Notes: generated by a model not told the origin, from the sequence alone. Counted from the first letter of the stretch, positions 24,269 through 31,763 are shown. The stretch: DNA of 38,403 nt from Acidovorax facilis (GCF_023913775.1 NZ_JAMXAX010000045.1:1-38403), one strand, 5' to 3'. A program made the numbers and translations.

Positions 24269-25282
24269 TCAGACTTTGCGCACCCGGTAGTACTTGCTGA
24301 CTCCCACCCCGGTTTTGGTGTCGTCCTTCAGCACGGCTCCGCTCACCGGCAAACTTGCAAAGCCCTTGTCGGCCATCAGGCCGATGGCAGACGCCACGCC
24401 CTGACTGGCACGCCAGATTTCCACGATGCAGGGCTTGCCGTCGTCAGCTTCATTCAAGCCTTCGAATAGCAGTTCCAGCTCCTTGGCCTTGGTCGTCAGG
24501 GCTTCAATCACCGCATAGGAGCCGTAGTCGTAGCTCAGTCTCACGTCATCGTCATCGGCCAGGTCAACGGCATCCGGCAGCACGTAGACCCCAGCCGCGC
24601 GCACCTCGTAGTTGCCAACGGCGGGGATCACGGTGCCCACTGTGGCATAGGTGTAGTTGACCCAGAAGACCGAGCCATCGGCGACATCTGGCGCGGCAGC
24701 ATCTACTTGAATGCCCGCCGCCACCACGGTGTAGTTACCCGCTGCAGCCAGCGGAGTGGCCGTGGCCACGTCGACCCCCACGCGCACTGAGACAGCCGTA
24801 GCAGGCGCAGCAGTCAAGTTCTCCAGGGGTACGATGGCCCCCTTGTTGACCCCAACATGTTGCTCGTCCGTGGCGGTCGCAGTGCCTGCTGTATTGCCCT
24901 TGCGCACCACAACATCGGTGGAGCCGATGTGCGCGGTGCGCAACAGGCCGCCACGCATGACTTTGTGCGCCTCGTTCGCAACAGTTCCGCCCTCGACACC
25001 GTGCACCGTGCCCAGGGATGCCCGGGCAAAGTTGGTCACGTTCAAGTCGGCCAGCTTCATCTTGATTTCAACATCCGTCACACGGCGCATCTCTGCGTGA
25101 GTGCCGCCACCGAGGGCCGTCATGTCCTGTTGCTTCTGGACGTCTTCCTTATGCGACAGCTCCAGCTCCAGGACGTTGCCGATGGGCATGGGCGCGGCGG
25201 TGCTACCGCGCTCGCGGGCATACACCTGGCCTACAAGGGCGGCAGGCGCAAAGATGCGTTTGATGATGGCTGCAGAAGACAT
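24269..25282 (-). CDS. Phage tail tube protein
   Basis: A 337-aa major tail protein. The first part (to about 120) is a typical tube fold with ELELSHKEDVQKQQD and GGGTHAEMRRVTDVEIKMKL in pieces GGGTHAEMRRV and TDVEIKMKLADLNV. From about 165 to 250 there is an imperfect internal duplication: GNYTVVAAGIQVDAAAPDVA and GNYEVRAAGVYVLPDAVDLA, each followed by a beta-strand (VNYTY, SYDY). Such inserts often face outside the tube. The C-terminal part is SKYYRVRKV. It lies three bases after a 67-aa gene and precedes the terminator and tape measure, the expected order. Confidence 0.8.
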   Translation of the reverse strand: MSSAAIIKRIFAPAALVGQVYARERGSTAAPMPIGNVLELELSHKEDVQKQQDMTALGGGTHAEMRRVTDVEIKMKLADLNVTNFARASLGTVHGVEGGTVANEAHKVMRGGLLRTAHIGSTDVVVRKGNTAGTATATDEQHVGVNKGAIVPLENLTAAPATAVSVRVGVDVATATPLAAAGNYTVVAAGIQVDAAAPDVADGSVFWVNYTYATVGTVIPAVGNYEVRAAGVYVLPDAVDLADDDDVRLSYDYGSYAVIEALTTKAKELELLFEGLNEADDGKPCIVEIWRASQGVASAIGLMADKGFASLPVSGAVLKDDTKTGVGVSKYYRVRKV

Positions 25283-25285
25283 GTG

Positions 25286-25489
25286 TCAATCCTTGGTGGT
25301 GGGTAAAGGGGATACAACACCCACGGCGCGCAGCCAGCGGGCAGTTTCTGGGTGCACGAGCAGGGGCGTACCGGGTGGTTCTTTCTTGCCCATGTGCTCA
25401 TGCTCGCGAGCAAGAATCACGTGCTCCATGGCCGGTGGCGCAGGGGGCTGCGCGGCCTTCCTGCGCGCCTTGGGAGTGGTTGGTTTCAT
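25286..25489 (-). CDS. Small phage protein in the tail block, unknown
   Basis: A 67-aa, Lys/Pro/Ala-rich protein, start MKPTTPKARRKAAQPPAPP, with a C-terminal LLVHPETARWLRAVGVV. It starts at 25489 with GGAGGAAACC just upstream; the ATG overlaps the stop of the preceding gene (ATGA). It lies three bases before the tail-tube gene. No family is seen; a DNA- or capsid-linked helper is possible, from its basic N-terminus only. Confidence 0.6.
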   Translation of the reverse strand: MKPTTPKARRKAAQPPAPPAMEHVILAREHEHMGKKEPPGTPLLVHPETARWLRAVGVVSPLPTTKD

Positions 25490-26001
25490 GGTTTCCTCCA
25501 TTCCGCCCAATTGCGGGTTTTGAGTTCCAGGGCCGCGCTGTGGCACAGCAGGCCCGCAAAGATCACGGGGCCTGCGCTGGCAACCTGCACGCCGCGCTCC
25601 TGGGCTACGCCAGACCCGAGCAGTCCGGGCAGGCCCAGAGAGCCGTCCACGCGCACGGTGTCGCGCATGCGCTCCACCAGGTCATCGAAGATCAGCTCGC
25701 TCTCGATAGCGGTCTGAAACGCCAGGTAGCCACGCACCAGCCAGGTGTGCTCATTCAGGATGCGGCCATTGGCGTTGACCTCGGAGGTAGCGGTCCGCCG
25801 CACGTACCAGCCACGGATGTGGGGGGTCGCTGCAAAGGCGTCCATGGCCGGGTCGGCATGGGTGTACAGGTAGGACTGTTTAAAGCCGATTTCGCCGTCT
25901 GCGTACCGCTCGCAGGCGTGCACCACCCCCACTGCAGGCACTGCACGCAGCAGGGCCAGCAGTGCAGAGCGCGAAGCGGCCAGGGTTGTTGGCGTCGTCA
26001 T
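25486..26001 (-). CDS. Tail terminator-like protein
   Basis: A 171-aa protein, start MTTPTTLAASRSALLALL. It has the size, place and pattern of proteins that cap the tail tube and join it to the neck (gpU type): N-terminal helix, then IRGWYVRRTATSEVNANG and a beta-rich end. It overlaps the preceding gp10-like gene by four bases and the next by four. The call is positional plus general shape, so moderate. Confidence 0.6.
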   Translation of the reverse strand: MTTPTTLAASRSALLALLRAVPAVGVVHACERYADGEIGFKQSYLYTHADPAMDAFAATPHIRGWYVRRTATSEVNANGRILNEHTWLVRGYLAFQTAIESELIFDDLVERMRDTVRVDGSLGLPGLLGSGVAQERGVQVASAGPVIFAGLLCHSAALELKTRNWAEWRKP

Positions 26002-26498
26002 GCATCGCCTCCCACAAGATGGGCGGCCACCTTGGCGGCAGCCCGTTCAAACATCGCGATCACCTGCCCCTCGGTGGACTGCACCGCACGCGCCATGGGG
26101 TGCTGGGCGGGCGTCCCCTCGCGGGCGATCTTGCGGGCCACCAGGAACGCAACGCGCTTGACTTCCTTGGGCTCGCGGATGCCCAGCACCGCCTTCACCC
26201 AGGGCTCAATGGCCGCCACGGGCGGCATGTGAGGTCGCGTGCCCAGCTCCAGAAACAAGGCGTTGGGCTGGCTGCTGCTCACCACGCCCAGAACGCCTGC
26301 GGGCGTGCTGGCAACGTCGCTGGTGATGCTGCGTGCCGTGAGGCCAGACACGCGTGGCAGGTTCTCTTGCCACTCGCGTTGCACCAGCAGCGTGGCCTCG
26401 GTCATGGCCTCTTGCAGCACCCGGTCGGTGTACTCAGGTGCGTCCCGCAGACCTCGCGCAAACGCCTGCAGGTCGCCCAGGCTCATCGACAGGTTCAT
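25998..26498 (-). CDS. HK97 gp10-like neck/tail-completion protein
   Basis: A 166-aa protein with the pattern of HK97 gp10 family proteins: N-terminal helix (SLGDLQAFARGLRDAPEY), then ENLPRVSGLTARSITSDV and ALFLELGTRPHMPPVAAI, the family's core, and a helical C-terminus. These proteins sit between head and tail. It starts at 26498 with an ATGA overlap with the preceding gene. The Gly-Thr-x-x-His-Met-Pro-Pro block is typical. Confidence 0.75.
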   Translation of the reverse strand: MNLSMSLGDLQAFARGLRDAPEYTDRVLQEAMTEATLLVQREWQENLPRVSGLTARSITSDVASTPAGVLGVVSSSQPNALFLELGTRPHMPPVAAIEPWVKAVLGIREPKEVKRVAFLVARKIAREGTPAQHPMARAVQSTEGQVIAMFERAAAKVAAHLVGGDA

Positions 26499-27181
26499 AG
26501 CCCACCTCGCTGCACCAGGCGGTGCCGAGGGTTGCGGCTAGGCCAGCTCACCACGCCTGCGGCGGCCGTGGTGCCAGTGCTGTTGCCCCCCGCCGTAGCC
26601 TTGAACGGGTCGGCAATACCCACCCCCGCGTAGTAGGCAGCACGCAGCTCCTTGGACCGGGCGGCAAACTCGCGCGCACGGGTCTCGGTCAAGCTGGCGT
26701 CGGAGCCCATGGCGGTCTCACGCTGGGCGCTGTAGTGGGTCGCCAGTTGGTGGCACAGCAGGTGAGCTGCGTACTGCGCCACCGCCAGGCGGTGCCTGGC
26801 CGGGATGGTGTCTTCGGTGGCCGACAGCTCGTGCTCAGCCATGAAGGTCACCCGCACAACGCCACCAGCCGCCACATGGTCCGCCGCCATGATCTGCCAG
26901 CCCGTGGGAGACAAGTAGGCCGACACGTTGATCTGTGCGATCGGCTCCCGCCCAATGGGGTATTCCGCCGCTTGAATCCAGGCACTTTCTGTCCACCCCT
27001 CAGGCGCGGGGGCCAGGGCGCCTTCGGGCCAGGTCACATCGTCCACCATGCGGCGCGGCTGGTCTGCGCTGTATTGAAGGCGTGCGGCCTCCAAGGCGCG
27101 GGCGCGCGCATCCGCAGTAAGCACTGCGGCCTGGTCGCGGGCCAAATCGCCCAGTAGCGCCTGATAGTCGGCCAAAGCCAT
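26495..27181 (-). CDS. Phage head-tail connector/head-completion candidate
   Basis: A 228-aa helical protein, start MALADYQALLGDLARDQAAV, at the usual place of the head-tail connector (after the capsid and before the gp10-like gene). It contains WQIMAADHVAAGGVVRVTF, TEDTIPARHRLAVAQYAAHL and a Gly/Ser/Thr-rich tail. The start at 27181 lacks a strong ribosome site; an ATG at 27316 would add 45 residues of low family likeness. I did not recognise a family. Confidence 0.6.
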   Translation of the reverse strand: MALADYQALLGDLARDQAAVLTADARARALEAARLQYSADQPRRMVDDVTWPEGALAPAPEGWTESAWIQAAEYPIGREPIAQINVSAYLSPTGWQIMAADHVAAGGVVRVTFMAEHELSATEDTIPARHRLAVAQYAAHLLCHQLATHYSAQRETAMGSDASLTETRAREFAARSKELRAAYYAGVGIADPFKATAGGNSTGTTAAAGVVSWPSRNPRHRLVQRGGL

Positions 27182-27321
27182 GATTGGGTCGGTGTCCTGT
27201 TTAAAGGGGTTGGATGGGTCGGCTGGGTTGCCCAAGGCTCCAGAAGCACATCCGGGGGCCTTGGACAACCCACCCCCTGCGGGGCGGGCCGGGCTGTGTT
27301 CATGCGGGAGAGCCAATCCCT

Positions 27322-27338
27322 GGCGCCTTTCAGGCGCC
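27322..27338. other. Hairpin in the 185-bp gap between capsid and connector genes
   Basis: GGCGCCT, loop TTC, AGGCGCC form a 7-bp stem 29 bases downstream of the capsid stop codon. There is no T-run, so it may be an RNA-processing or stabilising element rather than a terminator. The rest of the gap shows no gene that I can support. Confidence 0.35.
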
Positions 27339-27366
27339 GTTCGCGCCGCTGGGTGTGTCCAGTGCG

Positions 27367-28845
27367 TTACGCCACCACGGCCTTGGTGAAGGCGCGGAAG
27401 TCCGTCACTGCGCCGCCGTAGATGTGGCGAATCTTGTAGGTCAGCTTGTCGGCCGCGAACATGGAGCCCACGTTGGGGGTGTCCTGCACGAACAGCTCGG
27501 GCTCTTCGCGGCCGTCCAGGAAGCCCATTTCGATACCGGGGATGTCAGCCGGGTCGGCGGCAGTGCACCAGTCGTTGGCATCGGTCCAGTACCAGACGGG
27601 AATGATGTTCATCGTCAGCGACTGGATGAACGTCTTCTCGTTGTTGGTGGACAGCTTGAACAGGTCTACAGCGGCTTCCTGCAGGTCGGCAGGCACCACC
27701 AGGCGGGTGGGTGCAATGCCAATGCGGTCATCGCTGGTCAGCTCGGTCTGCTTGAGCATCGCCAGGCGGTGAACTGCCAACTCGGCCTTGGACAGCGCGG
27801 CGGTGAACAGATTGGCATGGTCCACATGGAACAGCGCCTTCGTGTCATAGATCACTGCGTTGCTGCGCAGGAAGTCGAACACGAACTTGGCAAGCGTGCG
27901 TTTGGCAGCGCGCGACAGCTTCGTCGGGATGCGGCGGATCAAGCCCACGTCGTCGTTCTTGATCATCTCCAGCGTGATGTCTTCCGTGCCACCCTTCTTG
28001 CCCGCCTTGTAGGTGGCCTCTTCATCGCTCGGGCTGGTCAGCGGCTGGTAGTCGGCGCCCTCGGCCACGGTGGGCAGGTCGCCATAGCCGCCCCAGCGCG
28101 TACGGTGCTGCATGCGGAAATCGTTCACCGGTACAACGTTCACGAGCTGGCGCCAGCCGTCGAAGTCCACGGCCGCACGGTACTCGGCCAGCATGCGACG
28201 CGTCACACTGTCGCCCAGCACTTCACCCAGGGAGGTGCTGCCCAGCGATTCCACCAGGCGCGACTGGTCGCATTCGCGCAGACGGCCGGTCACCAGGCGG
28301 TCACCCGTCATCTCGATGTAGCACTCCTTGAAGGACTGCACGCGGCCATGATCCTTGTGCGCTGGGTCCCAGAAAGCATCCAGCATGTCCTTCATCGTCA
28401 AGCTGCGGTCACCCACAACGATGGCGCCGTTGCCAAACATCGGCACGCGCACGGCACCGCTCTCGGTCATGCGTGCGATGTAGTCACCCTCGGCCTTGAT
28501 CAGGTCGCCCACGGCGGCTTCGGTCAGGCGGTCGGCGCCAGCGATGGCTACCTGCGCCTGCAGGCGGTCCTTGGCGGCCTGGGGCAGCTTGGCCGCGTTG
28601 ATGCGGTCGCGAGCAGCACTGCGCAAGGTGAACACTTCCAAGTCAGCACGGGTCAGGGGCGTGTTGTCGCCTTGGGCTTCGGTGACGCGGGTTGCACCAG
28701 GTGCGGCTGGCACCAGGGAGCCGCACACGGCTTCGTGCAGGTTCACCAGTTCGTCGTCACCGATGGTCTCGGCGTTGATGGTGGCGTGCTTGGCGGGGTC
28801 TTTGGCCTTAATGGCCTCCAGCATGCGTTGCTTCCAGAGGGGCAT
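27367..28845 (-). CDS. Probable internal start: scaffold-capsid form without protease
   Basis: At codon 318 of the fused gene an ATG (28843-28845) is preceded by AAGGAAG, with AAGCT in between, the best ribosome site in the region. Translation from it gives 492 aa starting MPLWKQRMLEAIKAK, which begins exactly where the protease domain ends and scaffold plus capsid follows. This matches the nested-gene plan of lambda C/Nu3 and Mu I/Z, where the scaffold is made from an in-frame internal start. Its use is inferred; part of the AAGGAAGAAG is also coding for Lys-Glu-Glu. Confidence 0.45.
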   Translation of the reverse strand: MPLWKQRMLEAIKAKDPAKHATINAETIGDDELVNLHEAVCGSLVPAAPGATRVTEAQGDNTPLTRADLEVFTLRSAARDRINAAKLPQAAKDRLQAQVAIAGADRLTEAAVGDLIKAEGDYIARMTESGAVRVPMFGNGAIVVGDRSLTMKDMLDAFWDPAHKDHGRVQSFKECYIEMTGDRLVTGRLRECDQSRLVESLGSTSLGEVLGDSVTRRMLAEYRAAVDFDGWRQLVNVVPVNDFRMQHRTRWGGYGDLPTVAEGADYQPLTSPSDEEATYKAGKKGGTEDITLEMIKNDDVGLIRRIPTKLSRAAKRTLAKFVFDFLRSNAVIYDTKALFHVDHANLFTAALSKAELAVHRLAMLKQTELTSDDRIGIAPTRLVVPADLQEAAVDLFKLSTNNEKTFIQSLTMNIIPVWYWTDANDWCTAADPADIPGIEMGFLDGREEPELFVQDTPNVGSMFAADKLTYKIRHIYGGAVTDFRAFTKAVVA

Positions 28846-29796
28846 AGCTTCTTCCTTCGGGTTGGGGATGGATGGATCGGCGGCGGCTTCAGTCAGGCGA
28901 TCCAGGCCGCCGCCAGCGCCCGGTTCGACAATCAGGTCAACGGAGTGCACCTTGGTGAACTTCACGGCCTCGCGCAGGGTCTCCGCCCCGGCCTTGCGCT
29001 GCTTGGTGCGGGCGTCCGCGTCGATGGACAGGCCCAGCAGGCTCTGCATGCCGCGCTTGACGGCCTCGGTCATCTTGGTGACGGCCTTGTCCGTGGGGTC
29101 CAGGGCTTTAAAGGTGCCCACCAGCGCGCCAGTGTCAGGTGCTTTGCCCTCCACGAAACGCACGCTGTAGATGCCGCCAATCAGGTTGCGCACGTCCTTG
29201 CCCTTGCCCGCGATGTGCTCCGCGTCGCTCTTGGTGAACACGCGCACGCCTTCAAACATGGACACGGCCTCGCGCAGCGTGGCGTCGGGGTAGTAGTTGC
29301 GGTTGCCGCTGCGGCCCGAGCGGATCAGCGTCACTTCGATGGAGCCGTCTGCAGCCTCCCGGAAGGCACCATGATCAGCATCACCGCCCAGTGCCTCGCG
29401 CACTGCTGCAGCCACGGCGGTGGGGGCAGCGGGCACAGGAGCTGGTGCTGCGACAGGCACTGTGGGAACGTATTGCTCAACCACCTCAATGGGCGCACCA
29501 AGCACCACCTGGTCAGTCCCAGCGATGTGCTTAAACGAGTAGCTGTACTGAAAGTGCTTGCCGTCCAGCTCGATCACGGCACGGTCGCTATAGATGGCCG
29601 ACAGGCTCACGTAGCGGCGCTGCTCGGGCAGGCGGCCGTTGTTGATCTGCTCGGAGATGGCGGCGCGCACCACGTCGATGAGCTGGCGAAAATCGCGCTC
29701 TGGGGCGGCGGCTTCGCGCATGGCGGCATCCACCGCTGGCCCGCTGCGCAGCCCGCCACAGGCAGCCAGCGCTGCAATGAGTTGAGCCCAGTTCAT
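27367..29796 (-). CDS. Fused prohead protease and major capsid protein
   Basis: An 809-aa polyprotein. Residues about 150-300 form a prohead protease: RSGNRNYYPDATLREAV, His194 in DAEHIAGKG, the nucleophile Ser257 in LLGLSIDADA and the final strand VHSVDLIVEPGAGG. Residues about 320-450 are a helical scaffold-like part (MPLWKQRMLEAIKAKDPA). Residues about 450-809 are an HK97-fold capsid protein (RRMLAEYRAAVDFDGWRQL, KNDDVGLIRRIPTKLSRAAK, FHVDHANLFTAALSKA). Protease, scaffold and capsid fused in one frame would self-process. An internal start with a good ribosome site may make scaffold-capsid alone. It lies six bases after the 86-aa gene. Confidence 0.85.
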   Translation of the reverse strand: MNWAQLIAALAACGGLRSGPAVDAAMREAAAPERDFRQLIDVVRAAISEQINNGRLPEQRRYVSLSAIYSDRAVIELDGKHFQYSYSFKHIAGTDQVVLGAPIEVVEQYVPTVPVAAPAPVPAAPTAVAAAVREALGGDADHGAFREAADGSIEVTLIRSGRSGNRNYYPDATLREAVSMFEGVRVFTKSDAEHIAGKGKDVRNLIGGIYSVRFVEGKAPDTGALVGTFKALDPTDKAVTKMTEAVKRGMQSLLGLSIDADARTKQRKAGAETLREAVKFTKVHSVDLIVEPGAGGGLDRLTEAAADPSIPNPKEEAMPLWKQRMLEAIKAKDPAKHATINAETIGDDELVNLHEAVCGSLVPAAPGATRVTEAQGDNTPLTRADLEVFTLRSAARDRINAAKLPQAAKDRLQAQVAIAGADRLTEAAVGDLIKAEGDYIARMTESGAVRVPMFGNGAIVVGDRSLTMKDMLDAFWDPAHKDHGRVQSFKECYIEMTGDRLVTGRLRECDQSRLVESLGSTSLGEVLGDSVTRRMLAEYRAAVDFDGWRQLVNVVPVNDFRMQHRTRWGGYGDLPTVAEGADYQPLTSPSDEEATYKAGKKGGTEDITLEMIKNDDVGLIRRIPTKLSRAAKRTLAKFVFDFLRSNAVIYDTKALFHVDHANLFTAALSKAELAVHRLAMLKQTELTSDDRIGIAPTRLVVPADLQEAAVDLFKLSTNNEKTFIQSLTMNIIPVWYWTDANDWCTAADPADIPGIEMGFLDGREEPELFVQDTPNVGSMFAADKLTYKIRHIYGGAVTDFRAFTKAVVA

Positions 29797-29802
29797 GCGG
29801 GC

Positions 29803-30063
29803 TTACTCCTCACCGGAGCTGGTGAGCTTCTGGCCGTCCTTGGTGACCACGACCACATGGGTGCCGTAGTCCTTGAAGGCCAGGACTTCTTCAGCCTTGA
29901 CGGCCACGCGCTTTTCTCGCGGCACCTTGGCGGCTTTTGCGTCGTCGCCTTTGCCGTCCACGAGTTCGACCACCGTTCGCTGTACGCGCTTGGCGGCCTC
30001 TGCGAAGGTCAGTTCTCGGGATTTGCCCTTGTCGGCCTCGGGCGTATTCTTGGTGTCGGACAT
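29803..30063 (-). CDS. Small phage head-block protein, unknown
   Basis: An 86-aa, charged, soluble protein starting MSDTKNTPEADKGKSRELTF, with a strand pair near the C-terminus (HVVVVTKDGQKLTSSG). No family was seen. It precedes the protease-capsid gene by six bases and its ATG follows a stem-loop that covers its ribosome site. Small genes at this place are often capsid decoration or assembly helpers, but no support beyond position exists. Confidence 0.6.
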   Translation of the reverse strand: MSDTKNTPEADKGKSRELTFAEAAKRVQRTVVELVDGKGDDAKAAKVPREKRVAVKAEEVLAFKDYGTHVVVVTKDGQKLTSSGEE

Positions 30064-30066
30064 GCA

Positions 30067-30115
30067 TCACTCCATCCATGTGAGCCGCGGAAGGCGGCGG
30101 GTTGCGATGGAGTGA
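30067..30115 (-). promoter_or_regulatory. Leader stem-loop that covers the ribosome site of the 86-aa gene
   Basis: TCACTCCATC (30067-30076) and GATGGAGTGA (30106-30115) are a perfect 10-bp inverted repeat with a 29-base loop holding a smaller GC-rich hairpin. On the minus strand the second arm carries the GGAG just before the ATG at 30063. It stands directly after the terminator at 30140-30165, so any transcript that reads through or starts here must open it for capsid expression. No promoter can be pinned down in the 25 bases between. Confidence 0.5.
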
Positions 30116-30139
30116 CTGTGCCGAGGGGGGCACAAAAAA

Positions 30140-30165
30140 CTAAGGCCGACGTGTGTCGGCCTTAG
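30140..30165 (-). terminator. Intrinsic terminator after the cargo pair (copy B)
   Basis: CTAAGGCCGAC, loop GTGT, GTCGGCCTTAG is a perfect 11-bp stem, on the minus strand followed by TTTTTTGTGCC. It lies 18 bases after the stop of the 148-aa cargo gene. With copy A (24222-24249) it shares AAGGCCGAC/GTCGGCCTT and the GGCACAAAAAA flank (30130-30139 and 24212-24221). Confidence 0.8.
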
Positions 30166-30183
30166 AGGATGGGAGAGCGATTC

Positions 30184-30630
30184 TTAGCGCATCACTGGGT
30201 TCAAGGGGCGCGGCACTATCAGCTCCAACTCGCCCTGCGGAAAATGGGTTTCGAACAGGTCGTATGCTTTTCGCTCCTGACCCCGCAGCCATTTGGTGAG
30301 TTCGAACCTATCGTTGACTATTCGAGCGCGTTCATTCTTGACGTCGTCCAAATGAAGGTCTCGATCCTTCTTTTTGTGCTCATCTAAGTCGATATCAAGT
30401 TGGCGGTGCTTTTCGAGCTTGATAGCAAACTCTTCGTTGAGATAGGTCAGTAGTTCATGCCCGAGAAGGGCTTCGGCGGTTTTGACCCCATCGCGATAGG
30501 CGACAACGTCAGCATCGGTGACCGTTCCATTCGCTCCAACTTGATCGATGACGTAAAGGACGGCTCGATAAGCGGTGATTCTTTTCTCAAAAGCATCTGA
30601 CCTGTTTTCATCCGTCAAAGTCGCTGTCAT
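30184..30630 (-). CDS. Cargo gene 2: 148-aa helical charged protein
   Basis: A soluble, strongly helical protein, start MTATLTDENRSDAFEKRITA, with a charged middle EKHRQLDIDLDEHKKKDRD and LTKWLRGQERKAYDLFETHF near the C-terminus. The ATG at 30630 has AGGAG six bases upstream. DNA here is much lower in GC than the flanks and structural genes normally join directly at this place, so it is a 'moron' gene. It follows cargo gene 1 by 34 bases and ends at a terminator. Its C-terminal part resembles the coiled helical tails of some two-TM proteins of phage-exclusion type, so it may act as the second component. No enzyme motif is seen. Confidence 0.7.
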   Translation of the reverse strand: MTATLTDENRSDAFEKRITAYRAVLYVIDQVGANGTVTDADVVAYRDGVKTAEALLGHELLTYLNEEFAIKLEKHRQLDIDLDEHKKKDRDLHLDDVKNERARIVNDRFELTKWLRGQERKAYDLFETHFPQGELELIVPRPLNPVMR

Positions 30631-30664
30631 ATTAATCTCCTGCGATAAAATCTTTTAGCGATTC

Positions 30665-31606
30665 TCATTTCGCCAAATTGTCTGGCTGACCTACAACGGC
30701 TTTCGACCCGGAATTCGCCTCTTTGTACTGCTCCCATTCTTGCTTCACGTTGGGCAGTACATCCAAGTACCTTTGAAGTGCCTTGTGGACTCCACCAGGG
30801 CCGACAACACCACGTCTCTCCAACAGTTCACCTCTGTTCACTGAGTCGACTGGATCAGCCTCGTCTTCCTTCCACACGCTGAAAGCGACCACTACCAAAG
30901 CGGACGAGAACTCCACGCGCTCAATCGGGACAGCAGTAGTCGTATCAGCGAAGAAACTCACCTTGGACAAACTAGGATTGGACAAGGCCCGGTGGAACTT
31001 CGTTCGCCAGTACTCTTCTTCTTCGCTTTGGATTGTCTTATACACAGGGGTCTGAATCGACTTCACCAATCGCTCCGCGCGCAGTAAGTGCCGCGCGGCC
31101 GTCAACCATGCGAGTCGACGGTTTTCCCCATCCCCCTTAATCCCATCCTCGTCCAGAACTTGAAACGCCCAACCATAGGACTTTCGTATCTGCTCAAGAT
31201 TGTCGACATCGAAGATGCGTTGCTGCTGCTCTTCAAACGCCTTTCGGCTGTTTAGTTGCGCTTCCTCAAACGCCGCGCGGCTGCTTCGCTGCTCTTCCTC
31301 AAACGCCCGTCGGCTGTTGGCCTGTTCTTCTTCAAATGCTCTGCGACTGCTGTAGGTGCTGTAAGCAACGGCTGCAAGCGCGAGAGCGGCAAAAAAAGCG
31401 TTGACGCCCCCGAAAATGTCACCAACTTGCCCCAAGTCCGTACAGGACTGCGGGGCGGAGCAGATCAGTTTCTTAAAGATCGAAACGCCCCAGAGGCCCC
31501 ACCAAAGCCACACGCCTAATGCTAAAGCAGCGCCTCCGACAATTTTGATCCAACCTGATTTCGCAATGACTAAAAGCCGCTTGCAATAGTCTTCACTCCG
31601 CGCCAC
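30665..31606 (-). CDS. Cargo gene 1: two-TM protein with four 11-residue repeats, abortive-infection-like layout
   Basis: A 313-aa membrane protein. TM1 is about 18-44 (VGGAALALGVWLWWGLWG), TM2 about 61-86 (GDIFGGVNAFFAALALAAVA). Four repeats then follow without a gap, 87-130: SRRAFEEEQAN, SRRAFEEEQRS, SRAAFEEAQLN, SRKAFEEQQQR, a hendecad coiled coil. A soluble C-terminal domain (about 135-313) has no recognised motif. The layout 'GDxFGxxNAxFxxLAxAxxxY' followed by a coiled coil recalls proteins annotated as putative phage abortive-infection proteins. It starts with GTG at 31606 with GGGAG upstream. A low-GC insert between head genes; it may be expressed from its own promoter in 31607-31763. 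Confidence 0.7.
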   Translation of the reverse strand: MARSEDYCKRLLVIAKSGWIKIVGGAALALGVWLWWGLWGVSIFKKLICSAPQSCTDLGQVGDIFGGVNAFFAALALAAVAYSTYSSRRAFEEEQANSRRAFEEEQRSSRAAFEEAQLNSRKAFEEQQQRIFDVDNLEQIRKSYGWAFQVLDEDGIKGDGENRRLAWLTAARHLLRAERLVKSIQTPVYKTIQSEEEEYWRTKFHRALSNPSLSKVSFFADTTTAVPIERVEFSSALVVVAFSVWKEDEADPVDSVNRGELLERRGVVGPGGVHKALQRYLDVLPNVKQEWEQYKEANSGSKAVVGQPDNLAK

Positions 31607-31763
31607 CTTCTTCTCCCAAATTTCAGAATAGAAGACAGCCTACCCCATGACTCTCCCTTTAAACACGCTTTAAATCGCCCGGCGTGGCAATTCGGCCGAG
31701 ATTCCTATGGGGTTACCGCGTGGAATGGGTTTAAAGCAACGTAGCCCCGACGGCTCCGCCCCC

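Noticed and set aside
20208..24300. Frameshifted tail-assembly chaperone genes
   Set aside because: Searched between tail tube and tape measure; no overlapping frames of suitable length or slippery string are present.
31607..31763. A gene or clear promoter upstream of the cargo pair
   Set aside because: No frame with a ribosome site; candidate -35/-10 pairs are weak. The TTTAAA strings alone are not enough.
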